Source of the DNA: Microlunatus parietis
GTDB taxonomy: Bacteria; Actinomycetota; Actinomycetes; Propionibacteriales; Propionibacteriaceae
Direction of reading: 5' to 3'
Assembly (NCBI RefSeq): GCF_013407955.1
Contig: NZ_JACCBU010000001.1
Span: 6,200,001 to 6,264,000 of the forward strand
Length of the DNA: 64,000 bases
In this document: positions 43,200-51,956 of the stretch, one piece after another
Numbering within the stretch: the first letter of the stretch is position 1
How the letters are laid out: each line of letters begins with the position of its first letter
The notes under the pieces: generated by a model
Database searches by the model: none
What the model was told of the DNA's origin: nothing
What the model saw: the letters and a program-made list of their open reading frames with translations, nothing else
Position numbers and translations under genes: made by a program

Positions 43200-44271
43200 A
43201 CCGCAGCCGCTGCTCGAGGTGCGCGGTCTCAAGGTGCACTTCCCGATCAAGCAGGGGATCGTGCTGGACCGGACGGTCGGGCACGTGCGGGCGGTGGACG
43301 GCGTCGATCTCGCGCTGACCCAGGGCCAGACGTACGGTCTCGTCGGCGAATCCGGCTGTGGCAAGTCGACGCTCGGCCGGGCGATGCTCCGGTTGGAGAA
43401 GGCGACCGAGGGTCAGGTGATCTTCGACGGCACCGACCTTGGCACCCTCCGCGCCGAACCGCTGCGCCGGATCCGGCGCCGGATGCAGATGGTGTTCCAG
43501 GACCTGCTGGGCAGCCTGGATCCGCGGCAGTCGGTGCGCAGCCTGCTGCTGGAGCCGCTCAAGACGCACGGCCTGTCCGAGGCGGACCGGGCCGAGTTCG
43601 GCGCCGACCGGCCGGCCAGCCATCTGGCCAAGGCGGAGTCGATGCTGGAGCTGGTCGGGCTGCCCGGCTCGGCCCTGGCCAAGTATCCGTACGAGTTCTC
43701 GGGCGGGCAGCGGCAGCGGATCGGCATCGCCCGGGCGATGATCTTGAACCCGGACCTGGTGATCGCCGACGAGCCGGTCAGCGCCCTGGACGTCTCGGTG
43801 CAGGCGCAGGTGATCAATCTGCTGGAGCGGCTGCAGGACCTGCTCGGGCTGAGCTACGTCGTGGTCGCTCATGATCTTGCCGTGGTGCGGCACATCTCGG
43901 ACGTGATCGGCGTGATGTACCTCGGCAAGCTCGTCGAGGAGGCCGACAGCGACGACCTCTACGCGACGCCGCTGCACCCGTACACGATCGCGCTGATGTC
44001 GGCGATCCCGATCCCGGACCCGGAGGTCGAGGACCAGCGGGAACGGATCCTGCTTCGCGGCGACCTGCCGAGCCCGGCCCGGCCGCCGGCGGGCTGCCGG
44101 TTCCACACCCGCTGCCCGTACCGGCAGCCGGAGCGGTGCGACACCGAGGTGCCGGAACTGCGGGTGATCGCCTCGCACCCCGGCCGCCGGGTCGCCTGCC
44201 ACTACGCGGAAGAGATCCTGACCGGCGACGTCACGGTGTCCGACCCGACGCTGGTCGTCGAGCCCACCTGA
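43192..44271 (+). CDS. ABC transporter ATP-binding protein, OppF/DppF type
   Basis: A 359-residue ATPase. Walker A GESGCGKSTL, signature FSGGQRQRIG, Walker B LVIADEPVSALD, H loop VVAHDLAVVRH. The C-terminal extension contains CRFHTRCPYRQPERCD, the usual cysteine-rich tail. ATG 43192 lies in TTGATCATG, with GGGAG upstream. Last gene of the importer; no terminator is evident before the heme oxygenase promoter region. Confidence 0.94.
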   Translation: MTEPQPLLEVRGLKVHFPIKQGIVLDRTVGHVRAVDGVDLALTQGQTYGLVGESGCGKSTLGRAMLRLEKATEGQVIFDGTDLGTLRAEPLRRIRRRMQMVFQDLLGSLDPRQSVRSLLLEPLKTHGLSEADRAEFGADRPASHLAKAESMLELVGLPGSALAKYPYEFSGGQRQRIGIARAMILNPDLVIADEPVSALDVSVQAQVINLLERLQDLLGLSYVVVAHDLAVVRHISDVIGVMYLGKLVEEADSDDLYATPLHPYTIALMSAIPIPDPEVEDQRERILLRGDLPSPARPPAGCRFHTRCPYRQPERCDTEVPELRVIASHPGRRVACHYAEEILTGDVTVSDPTLVVEPT

Positions 44272-44293
44272 CCCGCGCCTCCGAGCAAGCCGA

Positions 44294-44312
44294 TAAAGTT
44301 AGGCTCACCAAA
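44294..44312 (+). promoter_or_regulatory. IdeR/DtxR-like iron box
   Basis: TAAAGTTAGGCTCACCAAA matches the actinobacterial iron-box consensus TTAGGTTAGGCTAACCTAA at 15 of 19 positions, including the full core GTTAGGCT. It lies 26 bases before the heme oxygenase start, so iron-replete repression is likely. Confidence 0.65.
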
Positions 44313-44338
44313 GTCGGACGGCGAGCAGGGGGTTCGTG

Positions 44339-45007
44339 ATGACCGGACAGACGGTGGACGAGCCGTTCTCGATCGTGCTGCGGCGAGCGACCGCGGAGCA
44401 GCACGACCGGGCCGAGTCGGCGCCGTTCGTGGCCGAACTGCTCGGCGGGCGGCTCGGCCTGGGCGGGCTGGCGGCGCTGGCGGGACAGAATCTATTCGTC
44501 TACACCGCGCTGGAGTCCGCAGCGGAGCGCTGGCGGGATGATCCCGTGGCCGGCCCGTTCGTGATCGACGGACTGGAGCGGCTGCCCGGACTGCGGGCCG
44601 ACCTGGAGCGGCTGGTCGGGCCGTCCTGGTCCGCCACGGTGCGGCCGCTGCCCGCGACGCTGGCCTACGCCGAGCGGATCCGCGACGCGAGGTCCGCCGC
44701 CCGGTTCGTGGCGCACCACTACACCCGCTACCTCGGCGACGTGTCCGGCGGCCAGGTGATCGCGGCGGCCATGCGACGGCAGCACGGCGACCGGGCCGGG
44801 CTCGCGTTCTACGACTTCGGCCGGCTCTACGCCGGGCCGCTGCGCAACCCGGCCGAGTTCCGGCGGCACTACCGGGCCCTGCTCGACGCCGCGCCGTGGA
44901 CCGCGGCGGACCGGGCCGCGATGATCGACGAGTCGAGGGAGGCATTCGGCTACAACCGGATGATCTTCGACGAACTCGCGGGTGATCTCGGTCTCGACGC
45001 CGCATGA
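44339..45007 (+). CDS. biliverdin-producing heme oxygenase
   Basis: A 222-residue heme oxygenase that opens heme to biliverdin, CO and iron for iron acquisition. The proximal His is in RRATAEQHDRAES; the distal helix is YTRYLGDVSGGQVIAAAMRR with its glycines. The C-terminal EAFGYNRMIFDELAGDL is typical. ATG 44339 is chosen over GTG 44336 because AGGGGG (44327-44332) is six bases upstream. An IdeR-like box overlaps the promoter. No heme transporter lies beside it; the upstream importer is peptide-type. Confidence 0.93.
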   Translation: MTGQTVDEPFSIVLRRATAEQHDRAESAPFVAELLGGRLGLGGLAALAGQNLFVYTALESAAERWRDDPVAGPFVIDGLERLPGLRADLERLVGPSWSATVRPLPATLAYAERIRDARSAARFVAHHYTRYLGDVSGGQVIAAAMRRQHGDRAGLAFYDFGRLYAGPLRNPAEFRRHYRALLDAAPWTAADRAAMIDESREAFGYNRMIFDELAGDLGLDAA

Positions 45008-45038
45008 TCATCTTCTGTCCAGGACCGAGCCGCGCTCC

Positions 45039-45068
45039 TTGACCCGCGTCGAAACGGCGACTTAGGTT
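45039..45068 (+). promoter_or_regulatory. promoter of the GxGYxYP gene
   Basis: TTGACC (45039-45044) and TAGGTT (45063-45068) with an 18-base spacer; GGAGGT at 45085-45090 then precedes the ATG at 45100. Confidence 0.5.
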
Positions 45069-45099
45069 CGGCGGAACCGACAACGGAGGTCAGGGCATC

Positions 45100-46732
45100 A
45101 TGGTCGATCCCGTCAGTCCCCGATCGTTGCGGATGCCGCGGCGGCAAGCCCTGGGCGCCCTGTCCGCGACTGCCGTCGCCGCTGCGGCGGGCGGCGTGCT
45201 GCAGCCGCTGCCGGCGTTCGCCGATCAGCCGAGATCCCCGTACCCCAAGGGAATCGAGCCGACCGAGCTGTTCGTCGTCGACCGGTCCGGGCTGACCGGC
45301 GACGAGGCGATCATGATCGCCACCCTGCAGGGACTGCTGGCCCGCCCCGGCGAAAGGCGGCAGGGCCCGGCGATCTATCTCGACCTGCCGAACGGGTATC
45401 GGCTCTGGCTCGACGACCTGACCGAGCGGTACGGCCTCCCGGCCCGGCGGGCGGACGACCCGTGGGGCCTGGTCGACCGGTTCGCCGACCGGGTGGCGGG
45501 CTACGTCCTCTACCGGAGCGGCGGTCCGACGATCAACGTCGCGACCACGGTGGCCGGCGTCTCGCGCGGGATCGCGGTGGCCGAGGGCGACGAGCAGGCC
45601 GCGATCGAGCACGGGTTGCGCCGGCTCGCGGATGTCCGCGACCGCGACGACGCCTGGGCCTGGCAGACGTACCGGGGCAGGCTGCGCGATGATCTTGTGG
45701 TCGAGCAGAAGGCCGATCCCGAGGTCGGGCTGTTCACCCACCAGCTCCGCGACTACGCGACGATGGCCGGCGCCTTCACCTTCTACGACGGCAATTCCGA
45801 GTTCCGCAAGGCGGTCGTCGAGGACCTCGACGCCGATGCAGCGGTGATCGGCTGGGGCGACGCGCGGCAGGGCGAGCACAGCTTCGTCGGCGTCTCCTCG
45901 GCGGCCGGCGTCGCGACCCTTCCCGGCGACTGGGCCGCCAACCTGGCCTGCCTGTCCGGCATCACGACCCGTACCCTGCGGCAACGGGCGCCGGTGCGGC
46001 CGCGAACCCCGGAGCCGGGCCGGCACCATGTCGCGTTCGTCGTCACCGACGGCGACAACGTGCAGTGGATGCTGAACGACCTGCCGACCAGCGAGAACTG
46101 GTTCGGCAGCCCGCGCCGCGGCACGTTCGACCTCGGCTGGGGCGTCCCGCCGTCCGCGATCGACCTCGCGCCGTCGGTGCTCGACTGGTACTACCGCAAC
46201 GCCGCGACCGGCCGGCACCAGGACCGCTTCGTCGTCGGCCCGTCCGGGGGCGGCTACCTGTACCCGAGCCGGTACCCGCGCGACGAACTGAAGCTGCACA
46301 CCACCAGGCTCGCCCGGGCGATGGAGCGGGCCGATCTCGGCGTGGTCCAGATCCTCGACTTCGAGGCCTTCGACGCCCGCGGACTGTGGGAGAACTACCT
46401 GCGCCATGATCAGATCAAGGGCCTGGTCTACCTGGAGTACAGCCGCTACGACGGCCTCCGCGGACGGGTCCGCTGGGTCGAGGACAAGCCGGTGATCTCG
46501 GCCCGGAGCATGCTCTGGGACGGGCTGAGCTCACCGGGACCAGGTGATCGAGACGCTCAATGCGGCCGGCACGGATCCGACGTCGCCCGACGGCTACTCG
46601 GTGGTGATGCTGCACTGCTGGAGCATGAACCTGGACGATCTCGGCCACGTCGTCGACAACCTGGCGCCGCATGTCTCCGTGGTCACGCCGGACGCCCTGG
46701 TCGCGATGATGGCCGAGGCCGTCCGGCGCTGA
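45100..46732 (+). pseudogene. GxGYxYP family secreted protein, frameshifted
   Basis: Secreted putative glycoside hydrolase-like protein of the GxGYxYP family (about 543 residues if repaired). Tat signal: MPRRQALGALSATAVAAAAG then PAFA-DQ. The name-giving motif is visible as GGGYLYPSRYP (about residues 385-395), with FVVTDGDNVQWMLND upstream. At about 46530 (GAGCTCACCGGG) the frame is broken: the upstream frame goes out of register and the true C terminus continues as DQVIETLNAAGTDPTSPDGY and DDLGHVVDNLAPHVSVVTPD to a stop at 46732. A single inserted base explains it. Recent pseudogene or sequencing error. Confidence 0.85.
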
Positions 46733-46735
46733 TCC

Positions 46736-47143
46736 TCACCCGGCGGCGAGGGCGGCGACGACAGAGACGGCGGTCGGCACGCTGCAGGCGATCGACGGGG
46801 CCACCCCGGGTCCCTTCGGGCGGCTCAGGGCCAGCCGGTCCGCGACGAACAGGACGACGCCGCAGCCCAGCATGAACAACCCGGTGAAGATCACCAGCGT
46901 GCGTCCCTCGGCCACCGCGCCCATGGCCCACAAGATCACTCCGGCGACCGCGCCGAGGCTGAGGAACAGGTTGTAGAAGCCGACGCAGAAGGACCACAGC
47001 CGGACCGGCTCGACGTCGTGGGTCGGGACGGCGAAGATGCCCTGGTGTACGCCCGGCCGGCGGAACAGGATCGTCTCCCAGACGAAGGCGAGGAAGTAGA
47101 TCACGGCGCCGAGCAGTACGCCGACCCAGGCCACGATGATCAT
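46736..47143 (-). CDS. DUF1304-like small membrane protein
   Basis: A 135-residue protein with four membrane helices: IIVAWVGVLLGAVIYFLAFV, VGFYNLFLSLGAVAGVILWA, TLVIFTGLFMLGCGVVLFVA and a short C-terminal AVSVVAALAAG. The FYNLFLSLG motif and ETILFRRPGVHQGIF fit DUF1304. ATG 47143 starts the first helix and overlaps the stop of the cupin gene (ATGA). Its last residues lie close to the convergent GxGYxYP stop. Confidence 0.8.
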   Translation of the reverse strand: MIIVAWVGVLLGAVIYFLAFVWETILFRRPGVHQGIFAVPTHDVEPVRLWSFCVGFYNLFLSLGAVAGVILWAMGAVAEGRTLVIFTGLFMLGCGVVLFVADRLALSRPKGPGVAPSIACSVPTAVSVVAALAAG

Positions 47144-47607
47144 GGTCCGACCTCCGCCGGGACCGGGTCGCCCGCCAGCGTGACCCGGTGCCGGGCCAGC
47201 ACCGGCGCGAGGTCCGGGCCGAGCGTGGCACCGTCGGCGACGGCCCGCTGCAGGTCCGCGTGGAAACGGCCCATCGCCCCGGTGAGGCTGATCACCAGGA
47301 ACCTCACCGCGGGGCTGAGCACGGTGAACGTGTGCCACGCGTTCGGCGGGATCGTGATCACCGAGCCCGGCGTGAGGTCGATCGCCCGGTCCTCGACCTG
47401 CACGATCATCCGGCCGTGCAGCAGGTAGTAGGCCTTGGGCCACGTGGTGCGGTGCAGCGGGGTGGCCGGGCCGCGCGGCGCGTCCACCTCGAACAGTTCG
47501 TAGTCGTCGTCGGTGTCCGCGGCGTCGATCTTGATCGTCAGGACCGCGTCCGGTGCGGTCAGTTCGGTGCCTTCGCCGGCACCGCGATGGCGTACCTGAT
47601 GAGTCAT
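47140..47607 (-). CDS. cupin domain-containing protein
   Basis: A 155-residue single-domain cupin: ATPLHRTTWPKAYYLLHGRM gives the first motif (His and Glu/Tyr variation) and LTPGSVITIPPNAWHTFTV the second. No DNA-binding domain. The first motif lacks the usual second His, so the metal site may be altered. The ATG at 47607 lies six bases from a TAGCGT -10 and is divergent from the LuxR regulator. Confidence 0.85.
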   Translation of the reverse strand: MTHQVRHRGAGEGTELTAPDAVLTIKIDAADTDDDYELFEVDAPRGPATPLHRTTWPKAYYLLHGRMIVQVEDRAIDLTPGSVITIPPNAWHTFTVLSPAVRFLVISLTGAMGRFHADLQRAVADGATLGPDLAPVLARHRVTLAGDPVPAEVGP

Positions 47608-47613
47608 GGCAGG

Positions 47614-47688
47614 ACGCTAGGCCGGTATGTCGGCGCCGGTCGATCCCAGGAATCGGGGATATCGCCGGCGGGATCGCGCGCGCATACT
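47614..47688. promoter_or_regulatory. divergent leaderless -10 elements (cupin and LuxR genes)
   Basis: Minus strand TAGCGT (47614-47619) six bases from ATG 47607; plus strand CATACT (47683-47688) six bases from GTG 47695. The 87-base intergenic region would hold any LuxR operator. Confidence 0.45.
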
Positions 47689-47694
47689 GAAGGC

Positions 47695-48729
47695 GTGTGG
47701 GAGGACCGGGCCGACCGAGTCCGGCGCGAGATCACCGACCTCGCCGTCGGGGGAGCCGGCGTGGCCGACGTGCAGGCCGCCGCGATCACGCTGGTCGATC
47801 GAGCCGTGCCCAGCGAGCTGACCTGCTGGGCGACGCTCGACCCGGAGACACTGATGATCACCGGCATGGTCGGTGGACCGGCCAAGATCACCGCCGAGTA
47901 CGAGGAGCGGCTGGCGGCGGCCGAGTACGGGCCGGGGGAGCCGCACACGTTCGCCGAGCTGGCTCGGGAGCACCGGGTGGTGGCCCGGTTGTCCGAACTG
48001 CCGGAACGGGACCTGGCCCGCAGCGGCCGCTACCACGAGGTCTGGCGGCCGCTCGGGCTGGACCGCGACGTACGGGTCCTGTTCGCCGACGCCGGGGCCT
48101 ACTGGGGCGCCGCCGGGTTCGTCCGGCACGGCGCCGACTTCACGGCCCGCGAGGCCGAGTTCCTGGCCGCGGTCGCGCCGGCCGTCGGGGCGTCGATCCG
48201 GATGGCCGTACGGGCCGAGGCGTCCCGGGCCGGCGGCCGGCCGGCGATCGTCGTGCTCGGCGCGGACGGCACGATCCGGGCGGTCACTGCGGCCGCCGCG
48301 GACTGGCGGGACAGCCTGGACGAGATCGCTCCGGGCCGGTTCCAGACCATGATGCGGGTGCTGGCGTACGGGGCGCGGAACGCCGGGCCGGACGGGTTCC
48401 ACGGCCGGCTCCGCGATGCCCGCGGCCGCTGGGCGCAGCTGGAGGCGAGCCGGCTGATCGGGGCCGGCGACGAGCGGATCGTGATCACCATCGAGCCGTC
48501 CTCGGGTGACCGACTGCTGGCCCTCCTGCTCGCCGCGTACGGGCTGTCGGTGCGGGAACGTGACCTGTGTGCCGAGGTGCTGGCCGGCCGGTCCACCGCC
48601 GAGATCGCCGACCGGCTGTTCATCTCGCCGCACACCGTTCAAGATCATCTGAAGTCGATCTTCGGCAAGGTCGGCGTGCACAGCCGCGGCGAGCTGGTCG
48701 CCCGGCTGCGACCCGCCGCCGGTTCCTGA
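47695..48729 (+). CDS. LuxR family transcriptional regulator
   Basis: A 344-residue regulator. An N-terminal sensor-like region (GAF-like, with ELTCWATLDPETLMITGMVG and FTAREAEFLAAVAPAVGASI) precedes a PAS-like middle (VVLGADGTIRAVTAAAADWR) and the C-terminal LuxR helix-turn-helix: LSVRERDLCAEVLAGRSTAE followed by ADRLFISPHTVQDHLKSIF. GTG 47695 is chosen from the leaderless -10. It is divergent from cupin-DUF1304 and probably controls them. The stop abuts the convergent GlxA stop. Confidence 0.9.
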   Translation: MWEDRADRVRREITDLAVGGAGVADVQAAAITLVDRAVPSELTCWATLDPETLMITGMVGGPAKITAEYEERLAAAEYGPGEPHTFAELAREHRVVARLSELPERDLARSGRYHEVWRPLGLDRDVRVLFADAGAYWGAAGFVRHGADFTAREAEFLAAVAPAVGASIRMAVRAEASRAGGRPAIVVLGADGTIRAVTAAAADWRDSLDEIAPGRFQTMMRVLAYGARNAGPDGFHGRLRDARGRWAQLEASRLIGAGDERIVITIEPSSGDRLLALLLAAYGLSVRERDLCAEVLAGRSTAEIADRLFISPHTVQDHLKSIFGKVGVHSRGELVARLRPAAGS

Positions 48730-49722
48730 TCAGTTCTTGATCAAGGACCGGGTCCCGAACTGGGCGCGGTGGGCGGCCGGGCTGGTGCCCAGTTGGGCCC
48801 GGAAGTGGTGCCGCAGGCTGACCGCGGTGGCGAAGCCGGCCTCGACGGCGACCCGCTCGACGGGATCGTCGGTGGTCTCCAGCAGCAGCCGGGCCCGGTC
48901 GAGGCGCTGGTGCAGCAGCCATTGCTGAGGGCTGGTGCCGGTCCGGTCCCGGAACCGGCGGGTGAACGTACGGCGGGACAGGGTGGCGGCGCGAGCCCAG
49001 GCGTCCAGGTCGATCGGCTCGGGGAGCCGGGCCGTCGCCCACACCATGGCCCGCTCGATCGGATCCTCCTGCTCGGCGGGCGGCACCGCGACCGGGAAGA
49101 ACTGTGCCTGCGAGCCACTGCGGTGCGGCGCCAGCACCAGCCGCCGGGCCAGCTCGGCCGCGGCCCGGCTGCCCAGGTCGGTCCGGACCAGGTGCAGGCA
49201 GCAGTCCAGCGCCGCCGCCACACCCGCCGAGGTGATCACGTCGCCGAGGTCGGACCAGAGCAGGTCGGCGCGGACCCGGACGGCGGGGTGGGCCCGGGCC
49301 AGCCGCTCGGCGTCCGACCAGTGCGTGGTCAGTTCCCGGCCGTTGGCGAGGCCCGATGCGGCGACCACCCAGCCGCCCAGGCACAGCCCGACGATCCGCG
49401 CTCCGCGCCGGTGCGCGGCCCGGATCGCGTCCAGCAGTCGTTCGGACGGGACGGCGTCGCGGCGCCAGCTGGGCACGATCAGGAGATCGGCCGGTTCCCC
49501 GGGGGCGCCGGCGGACAGGTCGTCCAGGGCCTCGAGTCCGTACGGGACCGTGATGGCGAACCCGGCTTCGGTCTCCAGTCCGCCCGGGCGTTCCGCGCAG
49601 ATCCGGAGCCGGTACGGCCAGCAGTCCGGCCGGTCGATGCCGGCCCGGCCGAACACCAGCGCCGGCACCGACAGATGGAACGGGCTGATCCCGTCGAAGG
49701 CGAGGATCGCGGCAGTCGGCAT
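48730..49722 (-). CDS. GlxA-type AraC family regulator with DJ-1/PfpI domain
   Basis: A 330-residue regulator. Residues 1-180 are a class I amidotransferase-like DJ-1/PfpI domain (LIVPSWRRDAVPSERLLDAI, ARIVGLCLGGWVVAASGL with the elbow Cys). Residues 225-325 form the AraC double helix-turn-helix (AATLSRRTFTRRFRDRTGTS, PVERVAVEAGFATAVSLRHH, LGTSPAAHRAQFG). A leaderless -10 TAAGAT is six bases from ATG 49722. Target unknown; the divergent MBL gene is a candidate. Confidence 0.92.
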   Translation of the reverse strand: MPTAAILAFDGISPFHLSVPALVFGRAGIDRPDCWPYRLRICAERPGGLETEAGFAITVPYGLEALDDLSAGAPGEPADLLIVPSWRRDAVPSERLLDAIRAAHRRGARIVGLCLGGWVVAASGLANGRELTTHWSDAERLARAHPAVRVRADLLWSDLGDVITSAGVAAALDCCLHLVRTDLGSRAAAELARRLVLAPHRSGSQAQFFPVAVPPAEQEDPIERAMVWATARLPEPIDLDAWARAATLSRRTFTRRFRDRTGTSPQQWLLHQRLDRARLLLETTDDPVERVAVEAGFATAVSLRHHFRAQLGTSPAAHRAQFGTRSLIKN

Positions 49723-49728
49723 GGCCCG

Positions 49729-49734
49729 ATCTTA
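49729..49734 (-). promoter_or_regulatory. -10 element of a leaderless promoter (glxA-type gene)
   Basis: Minus-strand TAAGAT with six bases to ATG 49722. Confidence 0.4.
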
Positions 49735-49792
49735 GCGAACATCGTCCATCGGGCCACTGTTGTGTCGGTACTGCAGCGCCGAGACTCGGTTC

Positions 49793-50617
49793 ATGATCAC
49801 TTCGCACGAGAACCTCGAGGCCCTGCACGTGGGCGGGCCGACGCTCCGGTTCCGCTACGCCGGCCTGACCTGGCTGACCGACCCGACCTTCGACCCGCCG
49901 GGCGACTACCCGATCCCGGTGGTGCTGCACAAGCTGACCGGCCCGGCCGTGCCGCCGGACCGGCTCGGCCCGATCGACGTCGTCCTGCTGTCCCACGACC
50001 AGCACGCCGACAACCTGGACCGGGCCGGCCGGGCGCTGCTTCCCTCGGTGCCGACCGTGGTGTCCACGCCGGACGCCGCCGGCCGGTTGCCCGGGGTGAC
50101 CGGGCTGCAGCCGTGGCAGACGATCACCCTGGCGGGCGCCACCGAGGTCGAGGTGACCGCGGTGCCGGCGCTGCACGGGCCGGCCGGCCCGGATACGGAG
50201 AAGTTGAGTGGTGTGGTCACCGGGTTCGTGCTGCGGGCGGCCGGGGCGCCGACCGTGTACGTGTCCGGCGACAACGCCTCGGTCGACCTGGTCGCCGAGA
50301 TCGTCGACCGGCTCGGCCCGATCGACCTTGCCGTGCTCAACGTCGGCGCTGCCAACGTCGGCCGGTTCGGCGATGCCGACGCCACCCTGAACGCGCGGAC
50401 CGCGCTACAGGCCTCCGTCCTGCTCGGCGACGCGATGATCATCGCCGTGCACGGTGAGGGCTGGGCGCACTTCTCCGAATCCCTTGATCATCTTCGGCTG
50501 ACCTTCGGCTACGCCGGCCGGGCCGAGAAGTTGATCATCCCGCCGCTCGGCGTACCGATCATGATCACGGAGCTTCAGCCCAAGGTCCTGGCGAACAGCG
50601 CCTCGAGCTCGGCGTAG
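49793..50617 (+). CDS. MBL fold metallo-hydrolase (UlaG-like)
   Basis: A 274-residue metallo-beta-lactamase-fold protein of the lactonase-like group. TWLTDPTFDPPG, then metal motif LLSHDQHADNLDRAGRALL (H-x-D/x-H-x-D variant: SHDQHADN), VPALHGPAG and VYVSGDNAS, and a late His in AVHGEGWAHF. The ATG at 49793 is within ATGATCA; the upstream part of the frame lacks homology. The 3' end overlaps the convergent dienelactone hydrolase by 43 bases. Substrate unknown. Confidence 0.88.
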   Translation: MITSHENLEALHVGGPTLRFRYAGLTWLTDPTFDPPGDYPIPVVLHKLTGPAVPPDRLGPIDVVLLSHDQHADNLDRAGRALLPSVPTVVSTPDAAGRLPGVTGLQPWQTITLAGATEVEVTAVPALHGPAGPDTEKLSGVVTGFVLRAAGAPTVYVSGDNASVDLVAEIVDRLGPIDLAVLNVGAANVGRFGDADATLNARTALQASVLLGDAMIIAVHGEGWAHFSESLDHLRLTFGYAGRAEKLIIPPLGVPIMITELQPKVLANSASSSA

Positions 50618-51324
50618 TGCCGCTCCGCGCCGGCCTCCTGGTACATCGAGGTGTCCGGCATCGTGAAGCCGTGCGGGGCGTCCGGATAGATCGCCGTGGT
50701 GCGGGTGATCCCGGCCGCGTCCAGTGCCTCGTCGAGGGCGGCGATCGCCTCCGGCGGGTTGGACCCGTCGTTGTCGGCGTGACCGGCGAGCACCTCGGCG
50801 GTCGCCGTCCGGATGATCGTGTGCACGCTGTCGGGCTCGTCGGTGACCAGGTTCCCGGCGTGGAACGCGCCGGCGGCCCGGATCCGGTCCGGGTGGGCGG
50901 CGGCCGCGCGCAGGGCGAGCATCCCGCCCATGCAGTAGCCGGTGGCGCCGAGCCGATCGCCGACGACGCCCGGCTGCGCGGCCAGCGCGTCGAGGTAGGT
51001 GGCGATGTCGCGGAGCAGGTTCGTGGTGTCCAGGCCGGTCCGCCGGTGGCCCATGCCCGCGAAGAACGCCTCCCGGGCGCCCGGCTGGCGGAGATCCTCG
51101 GTCGGCGCCAACTCGGGCGCCGTCCCGGCGCGGTAGAAGACGTTCGGCGCGAGCACCGTGTAGCCCCAGCCCGCGATCCGGTCCGCGATGGCCTCGATCG
51201 CCGGCCGCAGCCCGATCGCGTCGATGAACAACAGCACTCCGGCATGCGGAGTGTCCGGGCCGGGGGAGAGGTAGGCCTCCGCCGTGCCGTCAGCCGCCGC
51301 GATCTCGATCGTCCTACCCGCCAT
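50575..51324 (-). CDS. dienelactone hydrolase family protein
   Basis: A 249-residue alpha/beta hydrolase. The nucleophile elbow is GYCMGGMLALRAA with Cys; Asp in AGHADNDGSNPPEAI; His in YPDAPHGFTMPD, forming the Cys-Asp-His triad of dienelactone hydrolases. ATG 51324 (MAGRTIEIAAADG) has GGAGGCGGG upstream; ATG 51336 is four codons earlier. No aromatic pathway genes lie nearby, so the physiological ester is unknown. Confidence 0.9.
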   Translation of the reverse strand: MAGRTIEIAAADGTAEAYLSPGPDTPHAGVLLFIDAIGLRPAIEAIADRIAGWGYTVLAPNVFYRAGTAPELAPTEDLRQPGAREAFFAGMGHRRTGLDTTNLLRDIATYLDALAAQPGVVGDRLGATGYCMGGMLALRAAAAHPDRIRAAGAFHAGNLVTDEPDSVHTIIRTATAEVLAGHADNDGSNPPEAIAALDEALDAAGITRTTAIYPDAPHGFTMPDTSMYQEAGAERHYAELEALFARTLG

Positions 51325-51767
51325 GCCCGCCTCCATCAGTCTCGTTTCCTTGAGCGTACGGGCCGGTTCGCGTCAGGCGCTCCTGGCCCTCGAGGCTCAA
51401 GCCGCACGGAGTGAATCTCCGCAGGTCAGTGAGCCTGTTGCAGATTCGCCTGGCGAAGTGCTCCAGGTTGTGCGACCGGCCCGGGTCCGGAACCTGGGGT
51501 GCGGTCCCGGCTGGCCGATCCCGGGCTGAACAGCGCTGGCTGAGCGGGTCCAGAATTTCGGGCGGCGGAGTCACACCGAAGATCTTGCGGTCCAGGTCCG
51601 GCAGCCCGGCTCCTGCCGCCAGCGAGCGGACGTTTCGACCGCGCTCCGGCGTCGCACAGAGGCCCATTTCGTCCGCTCGATGCGGCCGGATCACGCACGG
51701 CAAAGGATCTTGCGGTCTGGGAGCCGCCACCGCCCTCAGGCCCCATTCCGCCACAGCTCTAATCTCC

Positions 51768-51801
51768 GGCCGGATGTGCCCCACTCTGCAGGTCGGGCCG
51801 G
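51768..51801. repeat. direct repeat, copy 1
   Basis: Contains GGCCGGATGTGCCCCACTCT followed by GCAGGTCGGGCCGG. The second copy is at 51897-51931, with one substitution (GTG versus GTA) and one extra G. Confidence 0.75.
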
Positions 51802-51896
51802 GGGATTGGGAGAGGTCGTGATGCGGGACGGCTGGGTCGGGGTCGGTGGGGCCGGGTAGCTCCCTGTCTGTGGGTCACTTCCGGCCGCGAACACCA

Positions 51897-51931
51897 GGCC
51901 GGATGTACCCCACTCTGCAGGGTCGGGCCGG
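51897..51931. repeat. direct repeat, copy 2
   Basis: Contains GGCCGGATGTACCCCACTCT followed by GCAGGGTCGGGCCGG, 129 bases after copy 1. The spacing region between copies shows no further similarity. Confidence 0.75.
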
Positions 51932-51956
51932 GATCGGTGGGGTCCCCGGACGTTGA

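Larger units (their letters stand above)
51325..51956. other. gene-poor stretch with short direct repeats
   Basis: About 630 bases with no ORF that resembles a protein family on either strand. Short frames exist but have Arg/Pro/Gly-rich, shadow-like composition. The right half holds two copies of a roughly 34-base direct repeat (51768-51801 and 51897-51931). Otherwise nothing was seen. It may be a decayed gene region next to the methyltransferase pseudogene. Confidence 0.55.

Noticed and set aside
51411..51821. ORFs of about 100-136 codons in the 51.3-51.96 kb gap
   Set aside because: Overlapping frames on both strands with Arg/Ser/Pro-rich composition and no recognisable motif or ribosome site.
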